Assembly: GCA_944332995.1 (NCBI GenBank)
Contig: CALVKR010000001.1
Location: 186,001 to 250,000 of the forward strand
DNA from: an uncultured Clostridia bacterium
Lineage (GTDB): Bacteria; Bacillota; Clostridia; Christensenellales; CAG-917
DNA: 64,000 nt
Reading direction: 5' to 3'
Part shown: positions 25,754 to 35,164 of the stretch, one piece after another
Numbering within the stretch: the first letter of the stretch is position 1
How the letters are laid out: the number at the start of each line of letters is the position of its first letter
Position numbers and translations under genes: made by a program
Notes under the pieces: model-generated
Seen by the model: the letters and a program-made list of their open reading frames with translations, nothing else
What the model was told of the DNA's origin: nothing
Database searches by the model: none

Positions 25754-26287
25754 ATGGATCTCAAAGGAACCAAAACAGAAAAAAATTTGCTTGCGGCTTT
25801 CGCAGGCGAATCGCAGGCAAGGAACAAATACACCTATTTCGCCTCTGTAGCGAAAAAGGAAGGATACGAGCAAATCGCCTCTATCTTTGAACAGACAGCC
25901 GCAAACGAAAAAGAACACGCAAAGCTGTGGTTTAAAATGCTCGGCGAGCTCGGAAATACTCAGCAAAATCTTTTGAAAGCGGCGGAAGGCGAAAACTACG
26001 AGTGGACGGATATGTATGAAAACTTCGCAAAAGACGCTGAGGCGGAAGGATTTGACGCACTCGCCAAACAATTCCGTGCCGTAGCGGCAATCGAAAAAGA
26101 GCACGAGGAAAGATACCGTGCCCTGCTCAAGAACGTCGAAACCAAAAAAGTGTTTGCCAAAGACGAGGAAAAAGTTTGGGTTTGCCGCAACTGCGGACAT
26201 GTCCTCAAAGGCAAAGAAGCTCCCGAGGTATGCCCAGTCTGTTATCATCCGCAAGCCTACTTCGAGCTCAAGAGCGAAAACTATTGA
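25754..26287 (+). CDS. rbr: rubrerythrin
   Basis: This 177-residue non-haem diiron protein reduces hydrogen peroxide in anaerobes. The ferritin-like domain carries the diiron ligands in [27 protein letters not shown] and [10 protein letters not shown]. The C-terminal rubredoxin-like domain binds one iron through CRNCGHV (about 143-149) and CPVCYHP (about 160-166). Length is typical. It has its own promoter and terminator, as expected for a stress gene. It indicates an oxygen-sensitive lifestyle. Confidence 0.96.
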   Translation: MDLKGTKTEKNLLAAFAGESQARNKYTYFASVAKKEGYEQIASIFEQTAANEKEHAKLWFKMLGELGNTQQNLLKAAEGENYEWTDMYENFAKDAEAEGFDALAKQFRAVAAIEKEHEERYRALLKNVETKKVFAKDEEKVWVCRNCGHVLKGKEAPEVCPVCYHPQAYFELKSENY

Positions 26288-26347
26288 TTTTAAATTTAAA
26301 CCTTTTCGGCAATTTTTGCCGTCAATTGAAAAAACCATTCAATACAT

Positions 26348-26378
26348 AAAAAATTCGTTGCTACTGCAACGAATTTTT
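26348..26378 (+). terminator. intrinsic terminator of rubrerythrin
   Basis: AAAAATTCGTTGC pairs with GCAACGAATTTTT around a TACT loop and is followed by a T-run. The stem is symmetrical, so it may also stop minus-strand transcription. Confidence 0.85.
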
Positions 26379-26610
26379 TTTAATGATATCCTTTAGCTTG
26401 ATTTTTTTAGCTTAATAATTTCATATCCGACCGCATGCGCATACGCAAGTCGGGAAACCTTTAAATTTTTTACAATTTATTTTTTACCGTTTAGAGTTAC
26501 CGTTTAATTTATAACGTTTAATTATTATCGTTTGATTTTAACCTTTTAACTTTTTCCGTTTCATTTTATCGTGTTATGATTGTGTTCGCTAAATCTAAAC
26601 GGACTGTAAA
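26379..26610. other. intergenic region between convergent rbr and obg
   Basis: AT-rich, with repeated TTTACCGTTT and TTTAACCGTT-like words (26475-26565). No gene was seen. Confidence 0.5.
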
Positions 26611-27891
<1,281 letters not shown>

Positions 27892-27914
27892 CTATGTTTT
27901 ATCTTTCGCTTTGA

Positions 27915-30113
27915 CTATTTTGCAATGCCAAGCCTTTCCATAATGGCTTTGGCGGCTCTCTTGCCTGCGCCCATAGCACTGATGACAGTCGCCGCACCCG
28001 TCTGGGCGTCGCCGCCTGCGTATACTCTGTCTATACTTGTCTGTCCCGTCGTTTCCTCGGTTACGATAATACCCTTGTTGGTCGTCTCGAGTTCTCTGCA
28101 ACTGTTTTTGATGATTGGGTTCGGTTTGGTACCGAGCGCCACGATGACCTGGTCGCACTCTATGACGAAATCGCTTCCTTCGACGGGAACAGGTTTCGCT
28201 CTGCCCGAAGCGTCTTTTTCGCCGAGCGCCATTTTCTGACACAAAAGTCCCGTGACGTAGCCGTCTTTACCCAAAATCTTTTTGGGAGCGGTCAAAAGTT
28301 CAAACCTGACGCCCTCTTCTTCAGCGTGCAATATTTCTTCGTAACGGGCAGGCATTTCCTCTTTTGTCCTGCGGTATACAAGCGTAGCCTTTCCGCTTAT
28401 TCTGAGCGCCGTTCTTGCGGCGTCCATACCGACGTTGCCTGCTCCTATAATGACGGGATTTTTGGCTATCTGCAAAGGCGTGCTGCTATCCGACTTGTAC
28501 GCTTTCATCAGGTTAATTCTCGTCAGATATTCGTTTGCGGAATATACTCCGCAGAGGTTTTCGCCCTCGACGTTTAAAAATACGGGAAGTCCTGCGCCCG
28601 AGCCGATAAATACTGCGTCGAAATGCTCCAAAAGTTCGTCGATAAACACCGTCTTTCCGACTATCTCGTTGAGCCTTATTTCCACGCCCAGTTCTTTGAC
28701 TCTTTCGATTTCCTTTCCTACGACCTCTTTGGGAAGTCTGAATTCCGGAATTCCGTAAATGAGCACGCCACCGGCTTTGTGGAGCGCCTCGAAAAGGACA
28801 ACCTCGACGCCGTTTGAAGCAAGGTCTGCCGCACAGGTAAGTCCCGAGGGTCCGCTTCCGATAACGGCAACTCTTTTGCCGTTCTTTTTAATCTCTTTAG
28901 GCGCTCTAGAATTCTTTTTAAGCGCGATATCTGCACAATATCTCTCAAGTGCGCCAATGGCAACGGAGCCCCCGAGTTTAGCCTTTCTTATGCACATTGC
29001 CTCGCACTGTTTTTCCTGCGGACATACTCTGCCGCAAATGGCAGGAAGATTGTTGGTCTGCTTTATGATATCAGCCGCGGCAAGAGGGTCTCCGCATCTT
29101 AAAGCGGATATGAATTGCGGAATATTTACCGATACGGGGCAACCTTTCACGCATTGAGGATTTTTACAGTTTAGGCATCTCTGCGCCTCGAGCATGGCGG
29201 TATTGTCGTCGAAACCGAGAGCAACCTCGTCAAAGTTTTTTATCCTCTGTTCAACGGGTTGAAGCGGCATATCGTGACGCTTGTCGACGTTGCCGTCTCT
29301 TAAATTGCAATAGTGCTCTTTTTCCTGTTCGTGATAGAACTTAGAACGAGCCATTGCCTCGTCAAAATTGATGAGTGCGCCGTCAAATTCCGGGCCGTCG
29401 ATACAGGCGTATTTGACCTGACCGTCCACCATAACTCTGCAACAGCCGCACATTCCCGTGCCGTCCACCATCATCGAGTTCATACTGACAATACACTTTA
29501 CTCCGTAGCTTACGGCAAGCGCAGTAACCGCTTTCATCATCGGCATTGGTCCCACGGCGAATATGACGTCGTATTTTTTGCCTGCGCTGAAAAGCTCGTT
29601 TATTTTATCCGTAACGAAGCCCTTTTGTCCCTCGGTGCCGTCGTCCGTCATAACGTACAAATCGTTGCACACGCTGCCCATTTCGTCCTCGAAGAAAATG
29701 AGGTCTTTGTTTCTTGCTCCGAGAATGGCGTCCGCTTTCTTTCCGCTTATGGTGAGCTGTTTGGCCTGCGGATAAACGACGGCAACGCCTATGCCTCCTC
29801 CTACGAGCAAAATGTTTTTATATTCCGAAAGGTCGGTAGGATTTCCGAGCGGTCCGGCAAAGGACTCAAGGCAGTCTCCCTCTTTCATTGTCGCCAATTT
29901 AGCGGTGGTATATCCCACCGTCTGCACCAAAATTGAAACCGTGCCTTTTTCACGGTCGTAGTCGCAAATGGTAAACGGAACTCTTTCGCCCTTTTCGTCG
30001 CTTCGCAAAATGATAAACTGACCTGCAAGACAGTGTTTTGCAACGTGCGGAGCGTTAATGACGTATTCGTGAACGTTTTGAGCAAGCTCTCTCTTTTTGA
30101 TTATTTCGTACAT
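27915..30113 (-). CDS. fused NfnAB-type NADH-dependent ferredoxin:NADP+ oxidoreductase
   Basis: This 732-residue protein joins two subunits that are often separate genes. Residues 1-275 are the NfnA-like FNR/dihydroorotate-dehydrogenase electron-transfer part: RVPFTICDYD flavin motif, LLVGGGIGVAVVYPQ and the 2Fe-2S cluster segment GMCGCCRVMVDGQVKYAC. Residues about 280-732 are the NfnB/GltD part: CLNCKNPQCVKGCPVSVNIP and CGRVCPQEKQCEAMC for 4Fe-4S clusters, then two dinucleotide motifs GSGPSGLTCA and GAGNVGMDAA. The enzyme bifurcates electrons between NADH, ferredoxin and NADP in anaerobes. The start at 30113 has AGGAGG; the longer upstream frame does not. It overlaps nth by 13 bases. Confidence 0.92.
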   Translation of the reverse strand: MYEIIKKRELAQNVHEYVINAPHVAKHCLAGQFIILRSDEKGERVPFTICDYDREKGTVSILVQTVGYTTAKLATMKEGDCLESFAGPLGNPTDLSEYKNILLVGGGIGVAVVYPQAKQLTISGKKADAILGARNKDLIFFEDEMGSVCNDLYVMTDDGTEGQKGFVTDKINELFSAGKKYDVIFAVGPMPMMKAVTALAVSYGVKCIVSMNSMMVDGTGMCGCCRVMVDGQVKYACIDGPEFDGALINFDEAMARSKFYHEQEKEHYCNLRDGNVDKRHDMPLQPVEQRIKNFDEVALGFDDNTAMLEAQRCLNCKNPQCVKGCPVSVNIPQFISALRCGDPLAAADIIKQTNNLPAICGRVCPQEKQCEAMCIRKAKLGGSVAIGALERYCADIALKKNSRAPKEIKKNGKRVAVIGSGPSGLTCAADLASNGVEVVLFEALHKAGGVLIYGIPEFRLPKEVVGKEIERVKELGVEIRLNEIVGKTVFIDELLEHFDAVFIGSGAGLPVFLNVEGENLCGVYSANEYLTRINLMKAYKSDSSTPLQIAKNPVIIGAGNVGMDAARTALRISGKATLVYRRTKEEMPARYEEILHAEEEGVRFELLTAPKKILGKDGYVTGLLCQKMALGEKDASGRAKPVPVEGSDFVIECDQVIVALGTKPNPIIKNSCRELETTNKGIIVTEETTGQTSIDRVYAGGDAQTGAATVISAMGAGKRAAKAIMERLGIAK

Positions 30114-30739
30114 TTTGCCTCCTGATAATGGTCGCACATAGATTTAAGCGGACAGGATACGCAATCGGGTTTTTGCGATTTACATATGTATCTTCCGTGG
30201 AACAAGAGCAAATGGTGCGCTCTTGACCAATTATTTTGAGAAAAATATTTTTGAAGCTGTTTTTCGGTATCGAGAGGATTTGACGCCTTGGCTATTCCCA
30301 ATCTGTTTGCCACCCTAAAGACATGAGTGTCGACAGCTATCGCCTGCCCGTGAAAGGCAACGGCGTATACGACGTTTGCCGTTTTCCTGCCCACACCCGA
30401 AAGTTTGACAAGCTCGTCTATCTCGGACGGAACGACGCCGCCGTATTTATCGACAAGGCATTTTGACATATCCTTTATCGCCTTTGCCTTGTTGTGATAA
30501 AATCCGCAGCTGAAAATCATTTTTTCCAGCGTCTCCGTGTCCATCTCTACAAAATCGGACGGAGCGGAAGCGACTTTAAAAAGCGATTCGGTAACGGAGT
30601 TGACTCTTTTATCCGTGCACTGTGCGGATAAAATAACCGCCACCAATAGCTCGAACGGTGTTTTAAAATTTAGTTCGCAATCCGCTGTCGGGTGTAACTG
30701 TTCCAATACCGATAGCAATTCTTCTTCTTTTGGTATCAT
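30101..30739 (-). CDS. nth: endonuclease III
   Basis: This 212-residue DNA glycosylase/AP-lyase removes oxidised pyrimidines. The helix-hairpin-helix LSGVGRKTANVV includes the catalytic Lys, the catalytic Asp lies in AVDTHVFRV, and the 4Fe-4S ligands are in CKSQKPDCVSCPLKSMC. Length is typical. There is no Shine-Dalgarno sequence, and a promoter ends six bases before the ATG, so the mRNA is probably leaderless. It heads a run with nfnAB and obg. Confidence 0.95.
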   Translation of the reverse strand: MIPKEEELLSVLEQLHPTADCELNFKTPFELLVAVILSAQCTDKRVNSVTESLFKVASAPSDFVEMDTETLEKMIFSCGFYHNKAKAIKDMSKCLVDKYGGVVPSEIDELVKLSGVGRKTANVVYAVAFHGQAIAVDTHVFRVANRLGIAKASNPLDTEKQLQKYFSQNNWSRAHHLLLFHGRYICKSQKPDCVSCPLKSMCDHYQEAKCTK

Positions 30740-30745
30740 CTATGT

Positions 30746-30774
30746 ATTATTGCATAAAATGCCGTCGTTTGCAA
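30746..30774 (-). promoter_or_regulatory. promoter of nth placed for a leaderless transcript
   Basis: The minus strand reads TTGCAA (30774-30769), a 17-bp spacer and AATAAT (30751-30746), then six bases and the ATG at 30739. The geometry is the same as at nadD-yqeK. Confidence 0.62.
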
Positions 30775-30959
30775 TTAAATTATAAAAAAATTGCAAAAAC
30801 GCCCATATTTTCCCGTTTTATAACGACTATTTGCTACTTTTTTATCGATATGATTTTATTGTTTTTAAAAGGCATAACAATTAAGCTAAACCAAACCGCA
30901 AAAACTGTTCATTAAAACAAAAATGTAAAAAAGTTCGTCCGACGCTCCCTGCGAATAAA

Positions 30960-30982
30960 AAACGGACGGCAAGCGTCCGTTT
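30960..30982 (-). terminator. intrinsic-type terminator downstream of the DUF3343 gene
   Basis: The stem AAACGGACG/CGTCCGTTT with a five-base loop is followed on the minus strand by TTTTTTATT. It lies about 250 bases past the DUF3343 stop. Confidence 0.7.
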
Positions 30983-31234
30983 GGCGGTAGAGTCTTAAGG
31001 TTTAATTCGGCTCACGGTTTTATCCGTATATCCGGCAAAATTGCCGTATTCTTGGCTATTGCCCATACTCAAGGCAATTTCATATAATTCGGCAATATAC
31101 CCGTTCGTATGGCAATGTGCCTGTTGTATGGCAGCCTGTTGTATGGCAATATTGAGCATATTTATGACGATTTAACCGCATTTTGGAGTTTTGTAATGGC
31201 AAACGCCTGTGCAAAACCGCAAATATTTAAATAA
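30983..31234. repeat. intergenic region with imperfect repeats
   Basis: Words such as GTTGTATGGCA and GGCAAT recur at 31070-31155 in partly tandem order. No reading frame was supported. If the DUF3343 mRNA runs to the terminator at 30982, this is its 3' UTR. Confidence 0.5.
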
Positions 31235-31480
31235 TCAGCCGATTTTTTTTAATCCGCCCCGCTCGACGGAAAATATACCCTCCACACCGACAATACCTCT
31301 CGATAAAATTATCTGAGCCCTTTTTAAATCTTTGGCAAGCAGTTTTACAGACAGTCCGCAACCTGTTTTTGCCTCTTTGGGCGTGTTTATAAGTCGGCAC
31401 GATATGTTGTAGCTTCTCAGTTCGTCGTAAAATCTCAATGCTCCTGCCCTCGATTTTATGACGACAATAATTTCTCCCAT
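31235..31480 (-). CDS. DUF3343 (putative Se/S carrier-like) small protein
   Basis: This 81-residue protein starts at the ATG at 31480 behind AGGAGG. The pattern GEIIVVIKSRAGALRFYDELRSYNISCRLINTPKEAKTGCGLSVKLLAKDL fits DUF3343, with the conserved Cys in TGCGLSVK and the earlier Cys in YNISCRLI. Such proteins are proposed selenium or sulfur carriers, or regulators of it, and occur beside class V aminotransferases; here it is divergent from one (64-bp gap). The carrier role is inferred, not shown. Confidence 0.85.
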   Translation of the reverse strand: MGEIIVVIKSRAGALRFYDELRSYNISCRLINTPKEAKTGCGLSVKLLAKDLKRAQIILSRGIVGVEGIFSVERGGLKKIG

Positions 31481-31543
31481 TATTAAACCTCCTCGAATAC
31501 AATGTATTAAGACTCTAATATAATATATGTGTAAGGTGATTAA

Positions 31544-32695
31544 ATGATATATTTCGACAATGCGGCAACCTCAAGATTCAAACCCAAAAAAGCTATAAAG
31601 GCTCTCGTTTACGATACCGTTCACAGCGCAAACGGCGGCAGAAGCGGACACGACGACGCCATATACGCTATGGTAAACAACGAAAGAACACGTCGCCTGT
31701 TATTAAAAATATACGGAGCGGAAAGCGGATATAACGTGGTGTTTACAAAAAACTGCACCGAGGCGATAAACCTCGCCGTTTTCGGCTGTCTTAATCCCTC
31801 AAAGAAAATCGTTACCACGGTAAACGACCACAACGCCATGCTCCGTCCCCTTTTCAATTTAAAATCCAAGGGGGCGAGCCTTTCCGTCGTCAATCCGTCC
31901 GACAATTTAAGCATAAATCCCAAACACGTATTGAGGCTGTCTTACGACGCCGATTTTATCGGCATGAACCTCGCCTCCAACGTTACGGGCGCAGTGTGCG
32001 ACGTGGAGGAAGTGGGTAAAAAGAAAAGCGACAAGACAATCTTGCTTGTGGACGGTGCACAAGGCTCGCCCTTTTATCAGATAGACATGACAAAATACAA
32101 TATCGATATGCTTGCCATGCCTGCGCACAAAAGCCTGCACGGTATCCAAGGCGTAGGATTTTTGATTTTCAAAGACACGCTAAAACTTTCTCCGCTCGTA
32201 TACGGAGGCACGGGTACGTCGTCGGACAGCGTATATCAACCGCTTTACGCACCCGAAGGCTTTGAAGCAGGCACCCAGTTTTCGGCAGGTATACACGCCC
32301 TTTACGAGGGCGCCAAGTGGAGCATGGAAAACTTAGAGCGCTCACGCAAAAACGTATTAAAGCTGTCGCAAAAACTCATGTATGCGCTCGGCTCTTTGGG
32401 GCTTATAAATTATTCGGTAAATCCTCAGTTGGGTATCTTCTCGTTTAAAGACGCCGACATTCCGCCCACGGTCATGGCGGACGAACTTAATACTTTAGGC
32501 TTTGCCACAAGAAGCGGACTGCACTGTGCGCCGCTCATACACAATTATCTCGGCACTTTGGAAAGCGGACTCGTTAGAGTGAGCATTGGTGCAGACAATA
32601 CCGAAAAAGAAATAAACGCACTAATTAGTGCGCTTGAAAAAATAATGATAAAGAAAAAGGAAATTTTAAACGGTTGGTCGTTTAAGAAACTCTAA
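31544..32695 (+). CDS. cysteine desulfurase-family class V aminotransferase
   Basis: This 383-residue PLP enzyme starts MIYFDNAATSRFKPKKA, typical of the family. The PLP Lys lies in MPAHKSLHGIQG, the PLP Asp in LLVDGAQG, and the sulfur-accepting Cys in RSGLHCAPLIHNYLGT. It should release sulfur, or selenium from selenocysteine, from cysteine as a persulfide. Length is normal for the group that sits beside DUF3343, and this neighbour supports delivery to a carrier. AAGGTGAT precedes the ATG. Its 3' end overlaps the convergent subtilase gene by 30 bases. Confidence 0.9.
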   Translation: MIYFDNAATSRFKPKKAIKALVYDTVHSANGGRSGHDDAIYAMVNNERTRRLLLKIYGAESGYNVVFTKNCTEAINLAVFGCLNPSKKIVTTVNDHNAMLRPLFNLKSKGASLSVVNPSDNLSINPKHVLRLSYDADFIGMNLASNVTGAVCDVEEVGKKKSDKTILLVDGAQGSPFYQIDMTKYNIDMLAMPAHKSLHGIQGVGFLIFKDTLKLSPLVYGGTGTSSDSVYQPLYAPEGFEAGTQFSAGIHALYEGAKWSMENLERSRKNVLKLSQKLMYALGSLGLINYSVNPQLGIFSFKDADIPPTVMADELNTLGFATRSGLHCAPLIHNYLGTLESGLVRVSIGADNTEKEINALISALEKIMIKKKEILNGWSFKKL

Positions 32696-33817
32696 TACTT
32701 TGACCGATTTATATACTTGGGCTTCCCTCAGTATAATTTTCTTTATCTCGAGCGGACTAAGGTCGGGATATTTTTGCTTTAACAGACAGCAAGCGGCGGC
32801 AATATAAGGAGCGGCTACGCTTGTCCCGCTCATTTTGACGTATCCGCCACTTCCGAGCCCTGCTATCTTGACTCCTTTGGCGTATACGTCCGGCCACGCC
32901 TGACCGTTTACCGTTCCCGTCGAGGTAAACTCCGCCACCTTATAGTCGTCGTCTACCGCTCCGACGGAAATGACGTAAGGACTGACGGCAGGCGATTTTA
33001 CGCTGCCGCTTCCGCTGTTTCCCGACGCAGCCACCACGCATATACCGTTTTTTACAAGCGTTTCGGCTCCTATACAAAGCGGGTCGCGCGCTTCCGGCTC
33101 TGCGCCGAAGGACATACATACTACGTCTATTTTCTGTTTTTTTCTGTTGTCGAGTATCCACTGCATTCCGTCTAAAATTTTGAATGCGCCTGCCACTCCG
33201 TTTTCGTTTATCGCCTTTACGGATATAAGATTTGCTCCGCTTGCGAATCCCGACACTTTTTTTGCCGACATTATCCCCGAGCCGAGCGCCACCCCTGCCA
33301 CGAAAGTGCCGTGACCGTTGTCGTCGTACGGCGTTTCTTTTTCGTTTAACACGTCTTTAAAACAGGCAAGTTTTACAGAGGGAAACCATAAATCGAGATG
33401 CGGCATAACGCCCGTATCGAGCACGCAAAGTCCCACGCCCTTCCCGTCCATATCAGGCGGTATGCTTAGGCTTTCCGTCGATACCTTTTTAGACTGAGTA
33501 AACACGGGGCGAATTTCCGACTGCCTCTTTATCGCCTCGGCAAGAGATATCTTTTCGACGTCGTTGATATCGTCCAAGGTAGAAACTTTGCTTTCTGCCG
33601 CTATGTAGTCGACGCCTTCGACGCTCGACAGCTTCATTGCCGAATTAAAATCGAGATTGACTCCGACGGCGTTTACTATAGGATAGCGTTTGATAATTTT
33701 GAAATTGCGCTCGGCAAAATATAGGTCAAAGCCGTTTTTGACGTAAACCAGGGCAGGAAGCCGTCCTCCCTCTTTCAGCCTGGATACGAGTTCGTAGTGA
33801 AGTTTTCTCTCTATCAT
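32666..33817 (-). CDS. S8-family subtilisin-like serine protease
   Basis: This 383-residue protease has the catalytic triad in order: Asp in CVLDTGVMPHLDLW, His in NGHGTFVAGVALG and Ser in KMSGTSVAAPYIAAA, plus the oxyanion Asn region VVAASGNSGSG. There is no signal peptide. An N-terminal domain of about 120 residues (IVNAVGVNLDFNSAMKLSS) resembles a subtilisin propeptide/inhibitor I9 fold. It may therefore be intracellular, like Bacillus IspA, or exported by another route. Its ATG overlaps the stop of a small upstream gene (ATGA), so the two are coupled. Confidence 0.92.
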   Translation of the reverse strand: MIERKLHYELVSRLKEGGRLPALVYVKNGFDLYFAERNFKIIKRYPIVNAVGVNLDFNSAMKLSSVEGVDYIAAESKVSTLDDINDVEKISLAEAIKRQSEIRPVFTQSKKVSTESLSIPPDMDGKGVGLCVLDTGVMPHLDLWFPSVKLACFKDVLNEKETPYDDNGHGTFVAGVALGSGIMSAKKVSGFASGANLISVKAINENGVAGAFKILDGMQWILDNRKKQKIDVVCMSFGAEPEARDPLCIGAETLVKNGICVVAASGNSGSGSVKSPAVSPYVISVGAVDDDYKVAEFTSTGTVNGQAWPDVYAKGVKIAGLGSGGYVKMSGTSVAAPYIAAACCLLKQKYPDLSPLEIKKIILREAQVYKSVKVLEFLKRPTV

Positions 33818-34086
33818 TTGAGCATATCTATAAGACTTCTGAGTCGTTTTAGCTGAGCGTCGCTCATCATTCCTTTGGCTGTTTCATATACCGCCTCAAG
33901 CTCGGCAGGATCAAACTTTCCTTCCCTTTTGAGCCTTGCCGCCTCGCCCATTAAATCGCCGAGCAATTCGCTCTCCGATTTGCCCTTTAGTTTGTCTACC
34001 GCATCGTAAACGTCCCTTTCGCTTTTATATGTATTTGCACCGTTTTTTTTACAATCGGAATTGTTTGAAAAAGTTTTAAAATCCAT
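33814..34086 (-). CDS. small uncharacterised protein coupled to the subtilase
   Basis: This 90-residue protein starts at the ATG at 34086 with GGGAGGA upstream; the longer frame lacks a site. The first 25 residues are polar (NNSDCKKNGANTYKSE). The rest is predicted helical: RDVYDAVDKLKGKSESELLGDLMGEAARLKREGKFDPAELEAVYETAKGMMSDAQLKRLRSLIDML. No signal or membrane helix. Family not recognised. The four-base overlap with the protease suggests a substrate, inhibitor or partner of it, though position alone does not show which. Confidence 0.8.
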   Translation of the reverse strand: MDFKTFSNNSDCKKNGANTYKSERDVYDAVDKLKGKSESELLGDLMGEAARLKREGKFDPAELEAVYETAKGMMSDAQLKRLRSLIDMLK

Positions 34087-34108
34087 ATATCCTCCCGACA
34101 CTATCAAA

Positions 34109-34124
34109 TATATGCTTGCATATA
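34109..34124. promoter_or_regulatory. perfect 16-bp palindrome between divergent small genes
   Basis: TATATGC-TT-GCATATA lies in the 64-bp space between the subtilase operon and the plus-strand small gene at 34151. It overlaps candidate -10 sequences of both directions, so it may be a shared operator. No regulator is encoded beside it. Confidence 0.55.
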
Positions 34125-34150
34125 CTGTATTGTGAAAAAGGAGCGGTAAT

Positions 34151-34621
34151 ATGAATCCGATGATTTTATCTTTGCTTTCCGCCCTGACGGGCGCCAAAGA
34201 CGGAAAAAGCAACGACGTTTTATCTCTGTTGACTTCCTTTCTCGCAGGGGGAAATTTAAATGCGGAAAACGGCGGACAAAGCGGCAACGGCAATTTAGGG
34301 CAAAGTCTTTTAGGTTTGTTTTCTCAAAATACGCAAAACACGGGACAAAATAACTTAGGACAAGGCAACGACAAAACGAATATGCTGCTCTCTCTCCTTC
34401 CTGCCCTTTTGAATGCAAACAAACCCGTCCGCAAAGAGGACGAATACTTAAAGGAAGCGGAAAAAATGTTCGGCTCGTCCTGCGAGGCAGGTCAATGCTC
34501 CGCTATGAACGCCTCAAAACAACAGCAAAAATCTGCCGACACCTTTGAAGAAATCAAGGGATTTTCCACAAACGAGGTAAACGAGGCTCTTTGCTATCTT
34601 CACGACTGCCAAAAAGGATAA
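34151..34621 (+). CDS. uncharacterised Asn/Gly-rich small protein
   Basis: This 156-residue protein has AAAGGAGCGG before the ATG. Its N-terminus holds amphipathic helices (NPMILSLLSALTGAK and NDVLSLLTSFLAG), followed by a Gly/Asn/Gln-rich linker (QNTQNTGQNNLGQGN), a third LLSLLPALL helix, and a polar C-terminus with four Cys (GSSCEAGQCSA; LCYLHDC). No signal peptide or true membrane helix. Family not recognised. It is divergent from the small-protein/subtilase operon across a palindrome, suggesting joint control. The repeated LLSLL motif suggests self-assembly or membrane-surface binding, as inference only. Confidence 0.72.
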   Translation: MNPMILSLLSALTGAKDGKSNDVLSLLTSFLAGGNLNAENGGQSGNGNLGQSLLGLFSQNTQNTGQNNLGQGNDKTNMLLSLLPALLNANKPVRKEDEYLKEAEKMFGSSCEAGQCSAMNASKQQQKSADTFEEIKGFSTNEVNEALCYLHDCQKG

Positions 34622-34796
34622 ACCGCCGTTTTTCACTCTTTAAACTATAATAGGCGCATCTGAATTGCCGTAACATTTTAAAATTCCGCTTTACGGTTTT
34701 AATGTTTTGCATATCTTATTAAGCGGAGCGTTTTTATCTTTCGGCAATTAAAAACGGCGCCGACAAAGCTGAAACAAACTTTGTTATAACAAGCCT
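34622..34796. other. intergenic stretch, no feature
   Basis: AT-rich spacer after the small plus-strand gene, before a tandem repeat array. No terminator or gene was recognised. Confidence 0.4.
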
Positions 34797-34908
34797 ATAT
34801 CGATATGCATTTATATGGGTATGCATTTATAAGAATTTACCTTTATACGGATATTCCTTTATACGGATATTCCTTTAAACGTATATGCCTTTATACGGAT
34901 ATGCATTT
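34797..34908. repeat. 16-bp tandem repeat, seven units
   Basis: Seven consecutive 16-bp units (34797-34908) follow the pattern ATACGGATATKCMTTT. Units 4 and 5 (34845-34876) are identical and the others differ at one to several bases. The array lies between convergent genes, next to the glyA terminator, and does not match repeats elsewhere in the window. Confidence 0.92.
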
Positions 34909-34929
34909 ATTCTGTTTTCAGTAAAAATA

Positions 34930-34965
34930 AAAGCCGACGATTTGCTAATTCAAGTCGTCGGCTTT
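34930..34965 (-). terminator. strong intrinsic terminator of the glyA operon
   Basis: A 15-bp stem (34930-34944 with 34951-34965, one G-T pair) with a six-base loop is followed on the minus strand by TTTTATTTTT. It lies 200 bases past glyA. Confidence 0.85.
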
Positions 34966-35164
34966 AACTAAAAGCGTTTTTAAGTTTTAAGGGAAAAATT
35001 CATTTCCGTTTATAGCACACGGTTTATATGCTTTTACAATCAAAAACACCGTTTGCACTATGTGTCGGTTTTATCAACAGTTTTCATGCCGAATTTATAG
35101 AATAAGCTGTTGAATTACGAATGAGCTTTGTGCGTTTTATAAAAGCTCACAAAAGTCGTTAGGC

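Noticed and set aside
34845-34908. 16-bp repeats considered as CRISPR or iteron origin
   Set aside because: No unique spacers, so not CRISPR; no replication initiator gene nearby, so an origin is not supported.
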